Assembly: GCA_012027055.1 (NCBI GenBank)
Contig: VEPF01000383.1
Span: forward strand, 4,346 to 12,633
Origin: Gemmatimonadota bacterium
GTDB taxonomy: Bacteria; Gemmatimonadota; Gemmatimonadetes; Longimicrobiales; RSA9
DNA length: 8,288 nucleotides
Reading direction: 5' to 3'
Below, piece by piece: positions 7,901 to 8,288 of the stretch. The notes below the pieces were generated by a model. The model searched no databases, was not told where the DNA came from, and was given only the letters and a program-made list of their open reading frames with translations. How positions within the stretch are numbered: position 1 is the stretch's first letter; each line of letters opens with the position of its first letter. Made by a program: the position numbers and the translations under genes.

Positions 7901-8288
7901 TCGCGGAACCCGGGGTCCAAGCCCGCCTCCAGCGGACGCTCGCGCAGCAGCCGCGCGCAAAACGCGTGGATCGTTCCCAGGAACGCGCGGTCGATGTCGC
8001 GCAACGCGCGGTCCAGGCGCGTGCGCTCTTCCTCCGTCGCCGCCGGGTCCCGCAGCGCCCGCTCCAGCGCTGTCTGGAACTTCTCGCGCAGCTCCGCGGC
8101 CGCCTTCCGCGTAAACGTGACCGCCGCCACCTGCTGCACTTCCGCCCGGCCCCACCGCACCAGCGCCACCATGCGGTTCACCATCGCCGTCGTCTTGCCC
8201 GCGCCCGCGCCCGCTTCCACCAGCAGGTTCGTGTCCAGGTCCGCGACGATCCGCTCCCTCGCCACCGCGTCCGGCAGCCCGGGCGGTG
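4966..8288 (-). CDS. AddA/RecB-type UvrD-family helicase with C-terminal nuclease (5' end outside window)
   Basis: This is the helicase-nuclease subunit of an AddAB/RecBCD-like complex, which resects double-strand DNA breaks for recombination. Residues here are counted from the in-frame GTG at 8265. Superfamily 1 motifs appear in order: Walker A GAGAGKTT (19-26, K24), motif Ia VTFTRKAAAELREKF, motif II VDEFQDTD (D352, E353), motif III GDPKQSIYRFRRAD (391 onward), motif IV TNFRSG, motif V MNLHKAKGLE (719 onward) and motif VI LLYVAATRA (R805). The PD-(D/E)XK nuclease at the C-terminus retains H929 (IVHEAL), D1032 (DGRIDLAF), D1045 and K1047 (VDYKSD) and a downstream Gln motif (QSQVRLYG), so both activities look intact. 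The frame remains open from 8265 to the window edge, encoding PPGLPDA, which fits the usual residues before this motif; the true start is therefore probably upstream. More than 1,100 residues are visible, close to full AddA length. Its usual AddB-like partner would be expected beyond the right edge. AddA and RecB cannot be separated here with certainty. Confidence 0.93.
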   Translation of the reverse strand, partial: PPGLPDAVARERIVADLDTNLLVEAGAGAGKTTAMVNRMVALVRWGRAEVQQVAAVTFTRKAAAELREKFQTALERALRDPAATEEERTRLDRALRDIDRAFLGTIHAFCARLLRERPLEAGLDPGFRETLGAEAERLRNRFWLSHLERLAAEGDGELARLAELGMRPQDLEKLFQQLVAQPDVRFEAERCERPDASGVRNRIEALVDRAWALMPHLGPEAERDGLQGTVRRLRFHRRLHGWADDVRFLEAIGGLAEGSFKMVQHRWPDGGAAKQVQAEFLELFAGGGPADQLRRRWWAFRYPYALGFAQRAARACERERLRAGTLNFQDLLTFAARLLGGSQAARRELGERYRFLLVDEFQDTDPVQAEVLFLLASEPTTESWRTVVPRPGALFVVGDPKQSIYRFRRADMALYTRVKARFGEFGAVLELVTNFRSGQAVEEFVNQSFRPRFPPAATQAQAGFAPMLVRPRPADYQATQGVFWYELDDPVHSPVDRLALQDAERVATWIRERIDRGERSAGEFLVLTPTTKRLGTYAAALEQRNIPVQVTGAGVGEDGYLRELRLLLRALADPGDPVLGVAVLVGLFFGLDYEQLTQHVEKWAPPGEAPVREPFSFTRAWEAAETDVERALAVLHRFWQWTRAEPADLALERITSDLALVPLAAAGDLGQTRAGAMLFAHAAVRAASSAGDSSIAGALAALDAALDEDESEAPLEPGRTDVVRVMNLHKAKGLEAPVVVLAHPFGEWVREPEWRVVRDAEGDAVGYTRVTTDHQGRPAVVAQPPDWDQHAELEREFLRAENERLLYVAATRAGDELVVGMAASPRSRSLWHSFHDWLRQHGTRLELPPPGDRSRSQLTRPAAAVRAEIETIAQARTAAARPGYRVASVTARKQWSVEAAAPELSAPADAEPLSGSDPELLRARHERGTEWGSIVHEALEAALGGASPDQLRALGRGWLIAAERPTDALGEPTELAELLAVVAAVRASRVWQRALAADVRLTEVPFAVAVSATEWAALAGEATPAADAAPRELIDGRIDLAFRERAGWTIVDYKSDAEGTGIPVALMRRYQSQVRLYGRIWERLTGEPVIERLLLFTAGGLVDVTA

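Overview
The window is very GC-rich (about 70% by eye) with dense coding, and carries four large genes plus the tail of a fifth. The combination of a periplasmic S9 peptidase with an Ala/Pro/Lys linker, a Ktr-type potassium pair, and an AddA/RecB-like helicase-nuclease suggests an environmental bacterium of the Gemmatimonadota or a similar high-GC phylum. This placement is inferred from protein style only; no rRNA or marker gene is present.

Layout: (1) Positions 1-38 hold what looks like the last codons of a TrkH/KtrB-type K+ channel subunit, overlapping by ATGA with a complete single-RCK KtrA/TrkA regulator (35-691). (2) After 32 bases comes a large secreted S9 (prolyl oligopeptidase family) serine peptidase (724-3657), followed by a strong GC-rich hairpin (3672-3712). 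(3) A non-coding gap of 158 bases leads to a class II aldolase/adducin-fold protein (3816-4898) with a long N-terminal region that I do not recognise. (4) Convergent to it, on the minus strand, lies an AddA/RecB-type UvrD helicase with a C-terminal PD-(D/E)XK nuclease (4966 to the right edge), whose 5' end is outside the window. A 62-base imperfect hairpin built from tandem 7-base units fills the gap between the two convergent genes.

The genes do not form one pathway. The K+ pair is a transport module, the peptidase is a peptide scavenging or processing enzyme, the aldolase-fold protein is of unknown substrate, and the helicase-nuclease belongs to double-strand break repair. I found no CRISPR array, tRNA, rRNA, insertion sequence or phage gene. 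I see no convincing new multi-gene system. The points most worth checking are the heptamer hairpin at 4900-4961 and the unusual architecture and active site of the aldolase-fold protein.
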